From G963674955 sp963674955 (GTDB taxonomy: Bacteria > Desulfobacterota > Desulfovibrionia > Desulfovibrionales > Desulfovibrionaceae): DNA of 64,000 bases. Location of the stretch: the NCBI GenBank assembly GCA_963674955.2, contig CAXXKR010000004.1, forward strand, positions 1,426,001 through 1,490,000, given 5' to 3'. The notes beneath the pieces are model-generated. The model saw only the letters and a list, made by a program, of their open reading frames with translations. It had not been told where the DNA came from and ran no database searches. Positions 18,559 to 26,359 of this stretch are shown piece by piece. Each line of letters opens with the position of its first letter. Position 1 is the stretch's first letter. The translations under genes were made by a program, and so were the position numbers.

Positions 18559-19251
18559 CTAGAAATAGCCCATGCTGCGCAGAAGACCCATGTTTTTTTC
18601 CTTGTCCCGGTCGCGCCCGGAGCGCTCCTTCGGCCCGGTCGCGGGCCTTGTGCAGGGCATGCAGCCCAGGGAGCGATAGCCCTTGCCGTAAAGCTCGCAA
18701 AACCGGATGCCCCGACCAGACGTAAAGGCCCAGACATCCATCTCGGTCCACTCCAGAAGCGGATTGCATTGCAGATGCCCTTCCCGTTCCTCAAAGGCCC
18801 GCAACCCGCGGCGGCTTGAATGCTCGTCCCCGCGAAGGCCGGTGATGAGCGCCTTGATTCCGGTCCGGGCGATTGCCCTGTTCAAGGGCATGATCTTCAG
18901 GTCTCGGCAGCAGGCCACCTTATCAACGGCCACGGGATAGCCCTTGAGGTCGATTTCCGGCCTGGCGAGGGTCAGGTCCACGCCCCACTCCGAGGCCAGT
19001 TCGTCCCGAAGCTTGATGACCTCCGGGAACTTGAGCCCGGTGTCCACGCTCAGCGCCCTAAACGGCCCCAGATTCATGCGGTCAAGGCAGTCCTTCCAGA
19101 GCCTGAGGGCCACGGTGGAGTCCTTGCCGCCGGTCCAGGCCACGGCCACTGCTTCCGGCCCGTACATCTTCAGCAGCTGGGCCAGAATCTCAGCGCTTCG
19201 GGCGACCTTTTGGTCGAGAGTGCGGGGGGGGTCTGTCTTGCATTCGGTCAT
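18559..19251 (-). CDS. PAPS/APS reductase-family protein with four cluster cysteines (CysH-like)
   Basis: 230 aa. The N-terminal PP-loop AWTGGKDSTVAL binds a sulfonucleotide. The cysteine pattern CC...CxxC (VACCRDLKIMPL and YRSLGCMPCTRP) is that of [4Fe-4S] assimilatory APS reductases, which reduce adenylyl sulfate to sulfite with thioredoxin. The C-terminal catalytic ECG motif of such enzymes is not visible; the protein ends RSMGYF. So it may be a reductase variant or another member of the family. Sulfate reducers of this group normally rely on the dissimilatory AprAB enzyme, which makes this gene of interest. ATG 19251 gives the family N-terminus; no strong ribosome site is seen. It is divergent from tRNA-Arg. 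Confidence 0.75.
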   Translation of the reverse strand: MTECKTDPPRTLDQKVARSAEILAQLLKMYGPEAVAVAWTGGKDSTVALRLWKDCLDRMNLGPFRALSVDTGLKFPEVIKLRDELASEWGVDLTLARPEIDLKGYPVAVDKVACCRDLKIMPLNRAIARTGIKALITGLRGDEHSSRRGLRAFEEREGHLQCNPLLEWTEMDVWAFTSGRGIRFCELYGKGYRSLGCMPCTRPATGPKERSGRDRDKEKNMGLLRSMGYF

Positions 19252-19371
19252 CGGGGCTGAAAATGCCTTGGAAAGTCCGCATTGGCAAGCCCCCGGCCAA
19301 AATGCATCCTGATCCGAGGAAAAACCTTGACGCCAGGGGCCGATTGGAATTATGAACACTTTCTTCAATGT

Positions 19372-19448
19372 GCGCCCGTAGCTCAGCTGGATAGAGTGCC
19401 GGACTACGAATCCGTAGGCCGCAGGTTCGAATCCTGCCGGGCGCACCA
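19372..19448 (+). tRNA. tRNA-Arg (anticodon ACG)
   Basis: Complete 77-base cloverleaf with encoded CCA: acceptor stem GCGCCCG/CGGGCGC, D arm GCTC...GAGT, anticodon loop CTACGAA giving ACG, and T arm GCAGG-TTCGAAT-CCTGC. The anticodon stem has a C-U mismatch at its outer pair (27-43). Its 3' end is repeated 1.86 kb downstream, so an element has inserted here while leaving the tRNA intact. Confidence 0.95.
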
Positions 19449-19453
19449 CGAAA
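19432..19453 (+). repeat. Left attachment-site repeat within tRNA-Arg 3' end
   Basis: 22-bp sequence beginning TCCTGCCGGGCGCACCACG and ending GAAA, covering the T-arm 3' half, acceptor 3' strand, CCA and five bases beyond. An identical copy is at 21295-21316. Direct repeats of a tRNA 3' end are the hallmark of tyrosine-recombinase integration. Confidence 0.8.
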
Positions 19454-19455
19454 GC

Positions 19456-19493
19456 AAAGGCTTTCAGGTCATGACGACTTGAAAGCCTTTTTC
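19456..19493 (+). terminator. Intrinsic terminator after tRNA-Arg (island-derived)
   Basis: AAAGGCTTTCA and TGAAAGCCTTT form an 11-bp stem around a loop of about 14 bases, followed by a T-rich tract. It lies immediately inside the island and now ends the tRNA transcript. Confidence 0.8.
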
Positions 19494-19769
19494 GTTTCAT
19501 AATCCTGATCCCAGCAGCCCCTTTTCTAATTCTTTGCCGAAAATCTAGGTATAATCATATAGAGAGCCGGAAAGGTCAAAAAGTTGCGCTGCCTGCCTGG
19601 AATGCTTGGCCTCACCGTCAAGCCCCGAGGGGGGAATTGCGCGCGCCCCCGGCTTCTATCAAGGACGTAAAGATACTTCTATGATTCATGACTACCAATG
19701 TGAGGAATGGACGCCGATTGCTGTCGGCATCCTAGCGGCAAACTTAAAAACGACCTTCACAACGGGTTA

Positions 19770-20594
19770 CTAAGGCACTTCCAGTTCTTCTTCAGCGGGT
19801 AAGTAACGTGCAGGCGGCGTGTGTCCTGGCATAGGGTCGGCGTGATACTGGTAGTCGTCGGAGGTTAGAAAAACCTTGTCCGGGCCAGCTGAACGGACCA
19901 CAGCCATGTAGCCCTTCACTGCCGCCTCCGACTCGGTGAGTTGCTCCACCTTGAATAGCGTCCCCCACGCATCGACACGATCCTTGTCCGAAACGTGCGC
20001 CGACCACTGCGAACCGTATTTCAAAGTTGCCGCAATAACCTCCTGCATGCTGCACTCCAAATCCGACCCTGATGCAGGCATACCGGCCTCCTCGAGACCC
20101 GCTATAGGGACTTGAGGGGGTACTGCGACTTGGCTGTCGTGTTGCAGTTGCACAATCAACTCAGAGGCTCTAGCCGGGTCCACCCAGCAACCAAAATGCA
20201 AAGCATAGAACCAATGGCCGGGTGTGCCCTCAAGTTTCTCCTTGAACCCGGCGCGATACCAACCCCGGCTGATGTCTCCGTCGTCCGGCCCAAAACTCTG
20301 CGCGGAAGGATTCAGTGCAGATTCCGTGGCGATCCAGTAGCCTTCACGATCCGGTGGCCATTGGTCCACTGCCCACGAGTAACTGCCCACAGGGGTAACA
20401 ACGTTTTTGTAATCTCCGGAAAGACTCACGCCATTAAAGGCAAGGCGCGTATTGAAGTATTCGCTTCTTGTGCCTGCAAGTTGCACCCGTTCGCCGTAGA
20501 ACCAGCCTTTGTCTTCAATGGTTTCCGACCAGTCCGCAGCAAAGGCGGACATCGAAAGCAACAATGTTCCCACAAAGAAGCATATCCGGTACAT
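19770..20594 (-). CDS. Exported protein of unknown function with a GspG-like C-terminal motif
   Basis: 274 aa. ATG 20594 follows GGGGA at good distance and opens a signal peptide (MYRICFFVGTLLLSMSAFA). No family is recognised for most of the protein. The region near residues 215-260 has DAWGTLFKVE followed by RSAGPDKVFLTSDDYQY, which resembles the calcium-binding C-terminal segment of type II secretion major pseudopilins (DPWG...SxGpDg..gT.DD). There is no pilin-type N-terminus. Four tryptophans in a row of short motifs (GYWIATES, GWYRAG, HWFYALHFGCW) mark the centre. It is the main gene of the tRNA-Arg mini-island and follows a small secreted protein by 88 bases. Confidence 0.7.
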   Translation of the reverse strand: MYRICFFVGTLLLSMSAFAADWSETIEDKGWFYGERVQLAGTRSEYFNTRLAFNGVSLSGDYKNVVTPVGSYSWAVDQWPPDREGYWIATESALNPSAQSFGPDDGDISRGWYRAGFKEKLEGTPGHWFYALHFGCWVDPARASELIVQLQHDSQVAVPPQVPIAGLEEAGMPASGSDLECSMQEVIAATLKYGSQWSAHVSDKDRVDAWGTLFKVEQLTESEAAVKGYMAVVRSAGPDKVFLTSDDYQYHADPMPGHTPPARYLPAEEELEVP

Positions 20595-20682
20595 CAGCTT
20601 TCCCCTTTGCGCCCTAGGTGACCAAGCTGAAGCGCCATATCCCAAATTGATCGCACCCGACAGCCTAGAGTTCCCAACCGGA

Positions 20683-20952
20683 TCAGTTGTCTCCAGATTT
20701 CAAACTATTTTGCAAAATGATTGCAGTACCAATCGCTGCTCCAGCCTGAGTGCAACGTTCCGTGGCCTCCAAAACGTCCGGGTCAATCTCGCCTTGGCTC
20801 TGGTCCTGGTCCTGACCCTGATCCTGGCTCTGCTCCTGAGATGCCGAGGAACCCTGCGCATCGGCGGACTGGGTGGTGCCCTCATCCGCGCCCACAGGCA
20901 AAGAAAACGCCAACACCGCAATAAACAGACAAACAGCTACGAAATTTTTCAT
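20683..20952 (-). CDS. Small exported low-complexity protein
   Basis: 89 aa starting at ATG 20952 (GGAG five bases upstream). A signal peptide (MKNFVAVCLFIAVLAFSLPVGA) is followed by a stretch rich in Gln, Asp and Ser (EQSQDQGQDQDQSQGE) and a short helix ERCTQAGAAIGTAIILQN. No family is recognised. It lies in the tRNA-Arg mini-island, upstream of and in the same direction as the larger exported protein, so the two probably form one transcript. Confidence 0.65.
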   Translation of the reverse strand: MKNFVAVCLFIAVLAFSLPVGADEGTTQSADAQGSSASQEQSQDQGQDQDQSQGEIDPDVLEATERCTQAGAAIGTAIILQNSLKSGDN

Positions 20953-21209
20953 TTCTACTCCATTTCCAAGGTTGACCAAATTCTTCCTATAGCAATTGAA
21001 GAACAAAACATTCTAATAAAAAAAAATTAATTTTATATCATGCTCCAAAAGTATGTCAACAAAGCGGAGACACTGCGTTCCTAAAATTAGACCACAAATC
21101 CCTGTCAATTTAGTTTGTTGATCCAAACTTCCTTGGATAATTGCACCAATTTTGGAGACTTGCCTTTGAAGCGGCTTTATTCCTTATAAAACGCGACTTC
21201 AAGCACTTC

Positions 21210-21245
21210 GCCTAGTTTGTTGACCGTTCTTTCAACAAGCTAGGC
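21210..21245. repeat. Inverted repeat near the right end of the mini-island
   Basis: GCCTAGTTTGTTGA and TCAACAAGCTAGGC form a 14-bp stem with one T-G pair around an eight-base loop. It has no T run, so it is not a typical terminator. About 50 bases from the attachment repeat, it could be an arm-type recombinase site or an RNA structure. Confidence 0.5.
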
Positions 21246-21294
21246 AAAACGTCACTGGGCAAAAACTGCGAACCTCAAAAGCTGATTCACTTCT

Positions 21295-21316
21295 TCCTGC
21301 CGGGCGCACCACGAAA
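21295..21316 (+). repeat. Right attachment-site repeat (copy of tRNA-Arg 3' end)
   Basis: Exact 22-base copy of 19432-19453 with no tRNA body upstream of it; the flanking bases differ on both sides. It marks the right boundary of the element. Confidence 0.8.
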
Positions 21317-21320
21317 AACA

Positions 21321-21350
21321 AGCCCTTGCAAGCAATCGCCTGCAAGGGCT
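21321..21350. terminator. Bidirectional terminator, probably the original tRNA-Arg terminator
   Basis: AGCCCTTGCA and TGCAAGGGCT form a perfect 10-bp stem around a 10-base loop, with TTATTTT on the plus side and TGTTTTT on the minus side. It now ends the minus-strand activator gene; it lies just after the displaced tRNA 3' end, where the tRNA terminator would have been before insertion. Confidence 0.85.
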
Positions 21351-21374
21351 TTATTTTCAATTAAAGTCAGAGCG

Positions 21375-22739
21375 TTAAGCTGATTTTGTCCTTCCGTTGC
21401 AGCTTCGGGGCATAATGCCGTACGCCTTCATTTTTCGAAACAAGGTGCTGGGATTGATGCCAAGGGATTTCGCGGCCCGGCCACGATTCCCGCCGTGGCG
21501 CTCCAGGGCCTCCACAAGAAGAATGCGCTCCATGGCCTTCAGGGTGTACGGCCCATGAAGATTCCCCGGTCTGGAAATACTTGCCCGTGCGAACTCCTGG
21601 GGAAGATGCTCAAGTTCTATGCGCCCACTGCGGCAGAGAACAAAGGCCTGTTCAATGATATTTTCAAGTTCACGGACATTGCCCGGATAGGAATGCTCCA
21701 TGAGCTTGGCCATGACCTGATTGGAGACACCGGCAACCGCCTTGGACCGCAGGAGGTTGAATCTGGCCACCAAGTGATCGACCAACAGCGGAATATCCTC
21801 GCGGCGCTCGCGCAAGGCCGGGAGCACAAGATCGACGACCTTGACGCGATAGAACAGATCATCCCGAAACGCCCCTTGCTCAACCAAATCGACCAGATTC
21901 TTGTTGGTGGCGGCAATGACCCGGACATTGACCGGCACAGGCTCCACGCCGCCCAAAGGCTCAATGTAGCGCTCCTGGAGTACGCGCAGCAGACGTACTT
22001 GCAGGGAGGGGAGCAAGTCCCCGATTTCATCCAGAAAAATGGTTCCACCCTCGGCCAGGGCGAAACGGCCGGGCTTGTCTTGGGCAGCACCGGTGAAGGC
22101 CCCGGCCTTGTACCCGAAAAGTTCGGATTCCAGGAGCGTGTCCGGCAATGCGGCACAGTTTACGGCCACGAAACGGCCTTCGCGACGAGTGGAAAGATTG
22201 TGGATGGTACGGGCAAAAAGCTCTTTTCCGGTTCCGGTGTCGCCCTGTATGAGAACCGTGCTGTCGCTTTCTGCAACCAGGGGCAAAATCTTGAAGAGTT
22301 GAGTCATGCCATAGCTTCGACCTATTATTCCCTCAAAGGTGTTGCTGTCTTCGAGTTCCCTGCGCAGGCGTTCCACCTGGGTCAGGTCCTGAAAAGTCTC
22401 AACGCCTCCGATCACATTGCCGGCGGCATCCTTGAGGGGGGCCGTGGAAATGCGCACGGGAACACAGCAGCCCGAGGCGGTTTTTATCCGGGCCGAGGCA
22501 TGAACCACTGATTCCCCGGTATTAAGGGTCTGGTCCATGGCGCATGTATTCTCGCAGACGTCGGCTCGCATGATCCGACAGCACCTGCGGCCCACGGCCT
22601 TGGACCTGGGCACTTTGGTGATGGTTTCCGCCGCAGCGTTGAAGGACAATATGCGCTTGTCTTTGTTCACGGTGAAAACACCCTCGTTGATGCAATCAAG
22701 GATGGTGTCGTGAAAAAGTGGTTGAGTACCCTTGCCCAA
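21375..22739 (-). CDS. Sigma-54 activator with Cys-rich PAS domain
   Basis: 454 aa. Residues about 8-120 are a PAS sensor with an unusual cysteine cluster (GRRCCRIMRADVCENTCAMD), suggesting redox or metal/cluster sensing. Residues about 140-370 are the AAA+ domain: Walker A GDTGTGKE, the sigma-54 contact loop ELFGYKAGAFTGA, Walker B GGTIFLDEIGDL and the arginine-finger region. The C-terminus is a Fis-type helix-turn-helix (GGNRGRAAKSLGINPSTLFRKMK). The start is TTG 22739 with GGGGG eight bases upstream; no ATG is available. It is divergent from an octahaem cytochrome gene that has a sigma-54 promoter and two matching palindromes, so it very likely activates it. Confidence 0.92.
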   Translation of the reverse strand: MGKGTQPLFHDTILDCINEGVFTVNKDKRILSFNAAAETITKVPRSKAVGRRCCRIMRADVCENTCAMDQTLNTGESVVHASARIKTASGCCVPVRISTAPLKDAAGNVIGGVETFQDLTQVERLRRELEDSNTFEGIIGRSYGMTQLFKILPLVAESDSTVLIQGDTGTGKELFARTIHNLSTRREGRFVAVNCAALPDTLLESELFGYKAGAFTGAAQDKPGRFALAEGGTIFLDEIGDLLPSLQVRLLRVLQERYIEPLGGVEPVPVNVRVIAATNKNLVDLVEQGAFRDDLFYRVKVVDLVLPALRERREDIPLLVDHLVARFNLLRSKAVAGVSNQVMAKLMEHSYPGNVRELENIIEQAFVLCRSGRIELEHLPQEFARASISRPGNLHGPYTLKAMERILLVEALERHGGNRGRAAKSLGINPSTLFRKMKAYGIMPRSCNGRTKSA

Positions 22740-22793
22740 GGCCGATGCCCCCAGTCATGGTTTTATATATCTTATTATCTATCTTAGATTTTG

Positions 22794-22835
22794 TGCATTT
22801 TGCAAGTGATAAAAAAAATACCCGTGCATTCTGCA
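22794..22835. promoter_or_regulatory. Paired palindromic activator sites (UAS)
   Basis: Two copies of TGCATTyTGCA (22794-22804 and 22825-22835), spaced 31 bases, close to three helix turns, about 75-115 bases upstream of the sigma-54 promoter. Position and symmetry fit binding by the dimeric, divergently encoded activator. Confidence 0.6.
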
Positions 22836-22910
22836 TGACAATCCTGTTGAGCGCGATATTTCAAGAAACAAAAAGATAACGTAAACAGCCAGATGCATGT
22901 CGATTAAAGA

Positions 22911-22926
22911 TGGCACATGCGTTGCT
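22911..22926 (+). promoter_or_regulatory. Sigma-54 (-24/-12) promoter of the octahaem cytochrome gene
   Basis: TGGCAC, five bases, TTGCT: a near-perfect match to TGGCACG-N4-TTGCW with correct GG-to-GC spacing. It would start transcription near 22938, leaving a leader of about 57 bases before the ATG at 22995. Confidence 0.85.
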
Positions 22927-22994
22927 CTTAGAATTCAGATTTTCATCCCCCAAAAAAGGAGTCAGGGCTTCAATCTGAAACCAAGGAGCGATTT

Positions 22995-24080
22995 ATGAAA
23001 ACCGTTAAAGCCGTGCTGTGCATTTTTTCGCTGTTCGCATGCGTTATCTTTCTGATGACGGATGCCACCAAGGCTGAAGACAAAAAAAAGGACAAGGAAG
23101 AATGCTTCGCAACCAGCCTGCACCATACGACCAGGGGCATGGAGCATTGGTACGATGCCAAGGATGGCTTTAGCGCGGTCACCGGCACGCCCTACAAGGA
23201 TCTGGGGTGCAAAAGCTGCCATATTGCTTCATGCAACGATTGCCACCTTGCCGAAACCGAAAACGGGTATGTCTATTCCATAGACAAGGCCAGAAACTCG
23301 GAGACCTGTCTCAGATGCCACGCTAGGGAACAGGCCACGCTGCAGATCGACAAGGCCAGGGGAGTTGAGAGCGTGCACATGTCTTCCATGGAATGTGCGG
23401 ACTGCCATACTGCGAGGGAGGTTCACGGCGACGGCACATGCTACAAAAGCATGCGCGCCCCGGGAGCCATGGACACCAAGTGCACCAACTGCCACAAAAA
23501 AGAAGGCGGAGATTATCCCCAAATTCCGGGAACCAACTCGCATACCGTGCACAAGGAAAAACTGGAATGCACGGCCTGCCACGTGTCCAACACCATGACC
23601 TGCTACAATTGCCATTTCGGCGAGCTGAAAAAGACGGGCAAAAAATCCGAAAGCTTTGCGGCCAAGGCCAAGGACTTTCTGCTGCTTGTCAAATTCAACG
23701 GCAAAATCACAAGCGGCACCATGCAGACCCTTGTGGGCGTGGACAACTATCCTTTCGTGACCTACGTCCCCTATTTCACCCATTCAGTGACAAGCCAGGG
23801 GCGCAAATGTGAACAGTGCCATGACACAAAAGCGGTGAACGACATGGCGGCGGGCAAACCTTACGTTCCGGCCACGACCAAGGACGGCAAGCTGACATTC
23901 AATCCCGGGGTAGTGCCTCTGGTTCCGCAACTTCTGGACTGGCCGTTTCTGGAGAAGAAAAACGGCAAGTGGGTCGAATACGAACCAGCCGACAAGACCA
24001 TGATTCAGCTTGGAGTCTATGCCGAGCCTTTTTCCAAGCGCGACCTGGAGATGATGGGAACCAAGCAAGTTTACAAATAG
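22995..24080 (+). CDS. Periplasmic multihaem cytochrome c (eight CXXCH)
   Basis: 361 aa with a signal peptide (first 28 residues) and AAGGAG seven bases before the ATG. Eight haem-c attachment motifs occur in order: CKSCH, CNDCH, CLRCH, CADCH, CTNCH, CTACH, CYNCH and CEQCH, seven packed into residues 70-215 and the last near 275 after a non-haem linker. The C-terminal 80 residues lack haem sites. The protein is likely an electron-transfer or oxidoreductase cytochrome of the periplasm; the substrate is not known and the motif spacing does not obviously match NrfA or hydroxylamine oxidoreductase. A sigma-54 promoter and the divergent PAS activator point to control by a redox or nutrient signal. 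Confidence 0.88.
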   Translation: MKTVKAVLCIFSLFACVIFLMTDATKAEDKKKDKEECFATSLHHTTRGMEHWYDAKDGFSAVTGTPYKDLGCKSCHIASCNDCHLAETENGYVYSIDKARNSETCLRCHAREQATLQIDKARGVESVHMSSMECADCHTAREVHGDGTCYKSMRAPGAMDTKCTNCHKKEGGDYPQIPGTNSHTVHKEKLECTACHVSNTMTCYNCHFGELKKTGKKSESFAAKAKDFLLLVKFNGKITSGTMQTLVGVDNYPFVTYVPYFTHSVTSQGRKCEQCHDTKAVNDMAAGKPYVPATTKDGKLTFNPGVVPLVPQLLDWPFLEKKNGKWVEYEPADKTMIQLGVYAEPFSKRDLEMMGTKQVYK

Positions 24081-24108
24081 CCTTATTCTTCTGTCCGGCC
24101 TCAAAAGC

Positions 24109-24147
24109 AAAGCCCTGGCAAGCTGTCGCCTGCTAGGGCTTTTTCCT
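24109..24147 (+). terminator. Intrinsic terminator after cytochrome gene
   Basis: AAAGCCCTGGCA and TGCTAGGGCTTTTT pair imperfectly around a 10-base loop and end in a T run. It separates the cytochrome gene from convergent corA. Confidence 0.8.
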
Positions 24148-24175
24148 TGATCTGGCCGGTCCCTGGTATGGGTCT

Positions 24176-25234
24176 TCAGGAAGTGAGGAATCTCTTCCTG
24201 ACAAAATAGTAGACCATGAACAGGGCGATGGCCGCCATTGCTCCCAGGACGATGAAATATCCGTAGCGCCATTTCAGTTCCGGCATGTATTCGAAATTCA
24301 TGCCGTAGATTCCGACAATAAAGGTCAAGGGAATGAATATCGTGGCGATGACCGTCAGGAACTGCATGACCCGGTTGGTGCGCATGCCGATCAGGGACAA
24401 CTGATAGTCGATCATGGATTTCAGGATGTCGTGCAGCGCGGTGATGCCCTCCACTGCCTGCTCATGGTGATCCGCCGTGTCGCGCAAATACGGCTGGACC
24501 GACTCTGGCATTTCCGCGTCTTCCCGCAGGAGGGCCTTGAAAATCTCGCGGACAGGTATGAGCATGTTCCGGATCAGGATGGCTTCCCGCTTGAGGGCGT
24601 AAAGCTGCCCCAGGAGATCGTCCGTCATCTTCTCGTTGAGCTTGGCCTCCACGGCCTCTGCCAACTCGCTGATGCGGGCAAGGGTGATCATGTGGCGATC
24701 CACAAGGGCGTCGAGGATGGCGGCCAGGAGATAGGCGCTTCCCTCGCCGCGAATGCGCCCCTTGCCTTTCCTGATGCGCATCAACACCCCTTCCAGGAGA
24801 TCGCTCTCCTTCTCCATGAAGACCACCACGAAATTGTCGCGCCAGAACAGGCTCACCTGCTCGCTTTCAAGCTCCCCCTCATTGACATCCATATCCTTGA
24901 GAACGAAAAACCCGGTCTCCTCGTCGGCCCATACGAACTTTGACCTTTGACCCGCATTCATGACATCCTCAAGGGTCAGGTTCGAAAAACCAAGGGCGGA
25001 GCCGATGTCCGCGATCATGCCGGAGTCATGGATGCCGATGGCCAGGAAAAGGTTGACGCAGCCATCAAGAGGCTTGACGGTCTCGTTGCGGCCGAGCCTC
25101 TCTTCCGTCAATCCCTGCGGGTTGTAGGTGTAGTGGATGACGTAGGGGTCGAATTCCCGCTCAACGCCCGCATAGACCAGGGAGCCCGGAGCGTTATCAT
25201 GCTTGACTTGTATCCAACGCAGAAAATCGAACAT
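24176..25234 (-). CDS. corA: CorA-family magnesium/divalent-cation channel
   Basis: 352 aa. The long N-terminal cytoplasmic domain is followed by two transmembrane helices at the C-terminus with the signature YGMNFEYMPEL (the GMN selectivity loop) between them; the charged tail RKRFL is typical. CorA forms a pentamer that admits Mg2+ (some members Co2+, Ni2+ or export Zn2+). The helix SMIDYQLSLIGMRTNRVMQFLTV is the stalk and gate region. It is transcribed alone, convergent with the cytochrome gene and divergent from the MscS-type channel. Confidence 0.93.
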   Translation of the reverse strand: MFDFLRWIQVKHDNAPGSLVYAGVEREFDPYVIHYTYNPQGLTEERLGRNETVKPLDGCVNLFLAIGIHDSGMIADIGSALGFSNLTLEDVMNAGQRSKFVWADEETGFFVLKDMDVNEGELESEQVSLFWRDNFVVVFMEKESDLLEGVLMRIRKGKGRIRGEGSAYLLAAILDALVDRHMITLARISELAEAVEAKLNEKMTDDLLGQLYALKREAILIRNMLIPVREIFKALLREDAEMPESVQPYLRDTADHHEQAVEGITALHDILKSMIDYQLSLIGMRTNRVMQFLTVIATIFIPLTFIVGIYGMNFEYMPELKWRYGYFIVLGAMAAIALFMVYYFVRKRFLTS

Positions 25235-25332
25235 GGGCCTTCCCTTTGACTTGCAAATTATTCTCTTGATTCCCTGTCAAAATACCCCGAACATGACGGG
25301 CATGTCCACGCGATATTTAAAACGAGCCGAAA

Positions 25333-26160
25333 ATGAATGATCTTCTGAACAATCCGCATATGGTCAATGCACTGCAAAGCCTGGCCCTGGCCCTGCTCAT
25401 GTTCGTCCTGACCAAGCTGGGCCAATACATTGCCGCCAGACGGGGCAGGCGATCCTCGGAAGCGCCCTACCTCATCAAATACACGGCGATAGGCCTGTTC
25501 GGAATAGGCCTCGTCTTCATCTGGTTCGATGGATTCGGCTCGATACTTACCGCCTTGACCATCGTCGCCGCAGCCCTGACCCTGGCCTCCAAGGAAGTAA
25601 TCCTCAATTTCCTGGGCTCCTTCGTCATTTTCTGGCGGGAACTCTTCACCATCGGCGACCGGGTGCAGATGGGAGAACTTTCCGGCGACGTGATAGGCAA
25701 GGGCCTCTTTTTCTTCACCCTGCTCGAAACCGGGGGCAAGGGCACCACAGGGCACAGCACGGGAAGGATAATCAAGATTCCCAACGCCCTGATCCTGACC
25801 ACACCCATTACCAACGCCACACGCGGCGCCGGTTATGTCTGGAACGAAGTCGGCCTGACCATATCCATGGACAGCGACCGGGAAAAGGGGCGACAGGCCC
25901 TGCTCCGATGCGGAGAGGCCTACCTGCAAAAGGAATCCATCGACCCGAACAAGGTGCGGAGGTCCTTTGAGCGCCAGATGATATTCTTCAGGAAGATGGA
26001 CCCCATCGTCTACACCTCCGTTGTGACCGGAGGCGTCCGCCTGACCCTGCGCTATCTGTGCAAGGCCCGAATGGTTCATGAAAGCGAGGACTTCATAACG
26101 TCCACTTTTCTGGATTCCCTGGAACCCGGCGTTCTGGAGCTGGCTGAAATCCAGGAATGA
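25333..26160 (+). CDS. Small MscS-family mechanosensitive channel
   Basis: 275 aa. Two or three hydrophobic segments at the N-terminus (to about residue 100) lead into the MscS core: ALTLASKEVILNFLGSFVIF, then GDRVQMGELSGDVIG, the beta domain. The C-terminal alpha/beta domain contains VRLTLRYLCKAR. MscS channels open under membrane tension and release solutes during osmotic downshock. The pore helix is less glycine/alanine-rich than in E. coli MscS, so conductance or gating may differ. It starts 98 bases from divergent corA. Confidence 0.85.
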   Translation: MNDLLNNPHMVNALQSLALALLMFVLTKLGQYIAARRGRRSSEAPYLIKYTAIGLFGIGLVFIWFDGFGSILTALTIVAAALTLASKEVILNFLGSFVIFWRELFTIGDRVQMGELSGDVIGKGLFFFTLLETGGKGTTGHSTGRIIKIPNALILTTPITNATRGAGYVWNEVGLTISMDSDREKGRQALLRCGEAYLQKESIDPNKVRRSFERQMIFFRKMDPIVYTSVVTGGVRLTLRYLCKARMVHESEDFITSTFLDSLEPGVLELAEIQE

Positions 26161-26359
26161 CGGCCTTTGGCCTGTCGCATGCCGCAGCCCTGAAGCGTCG
26201 CCGACTATAAATCATCCGCCAGCGTACGCTCCTTTCACCAAAAAATAACACCGCCGTTACGCTTTTCTCTTGCTACTATTCTTTTTTTTTCAGATAACCA
26301 ATATAGCGGATTTTTCTGCCCACTTTAAACAATGCCTTTTACCAAACTTGGCGGTGATC

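Larger units (their letters stand above)
19454..21294. mobile_element. 1.84-kb mini-island inserted at tRNA-Arg
   Basis: DNA between two exact 22-bp repeats of the tRNA-Arg 3' end. It carries two minus-strand genes for exported proteins (19770-20594 and 20683-20952) and no integrase, and it is more AT-rich than the flanking chromosome. The original arrangement was probably tRNA-Arg followed directly by the terminator now at 21321-21350. It could be the remnant of a larger island after internal deletion, or a small passenger mobilised by a recombinase encoded elsewhere. Confidence 0.65.
20953..21374. other. Gene-free right end of the mini-island and terminator region
   Basis: 422 bases, AT-rich. 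It holds the hairpin at 21210-21245, the right attachment repeat at 21295-21316 and the bidirectional terminator at 21321-21350. No coding frame is convincing. Confidence 0.6.
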
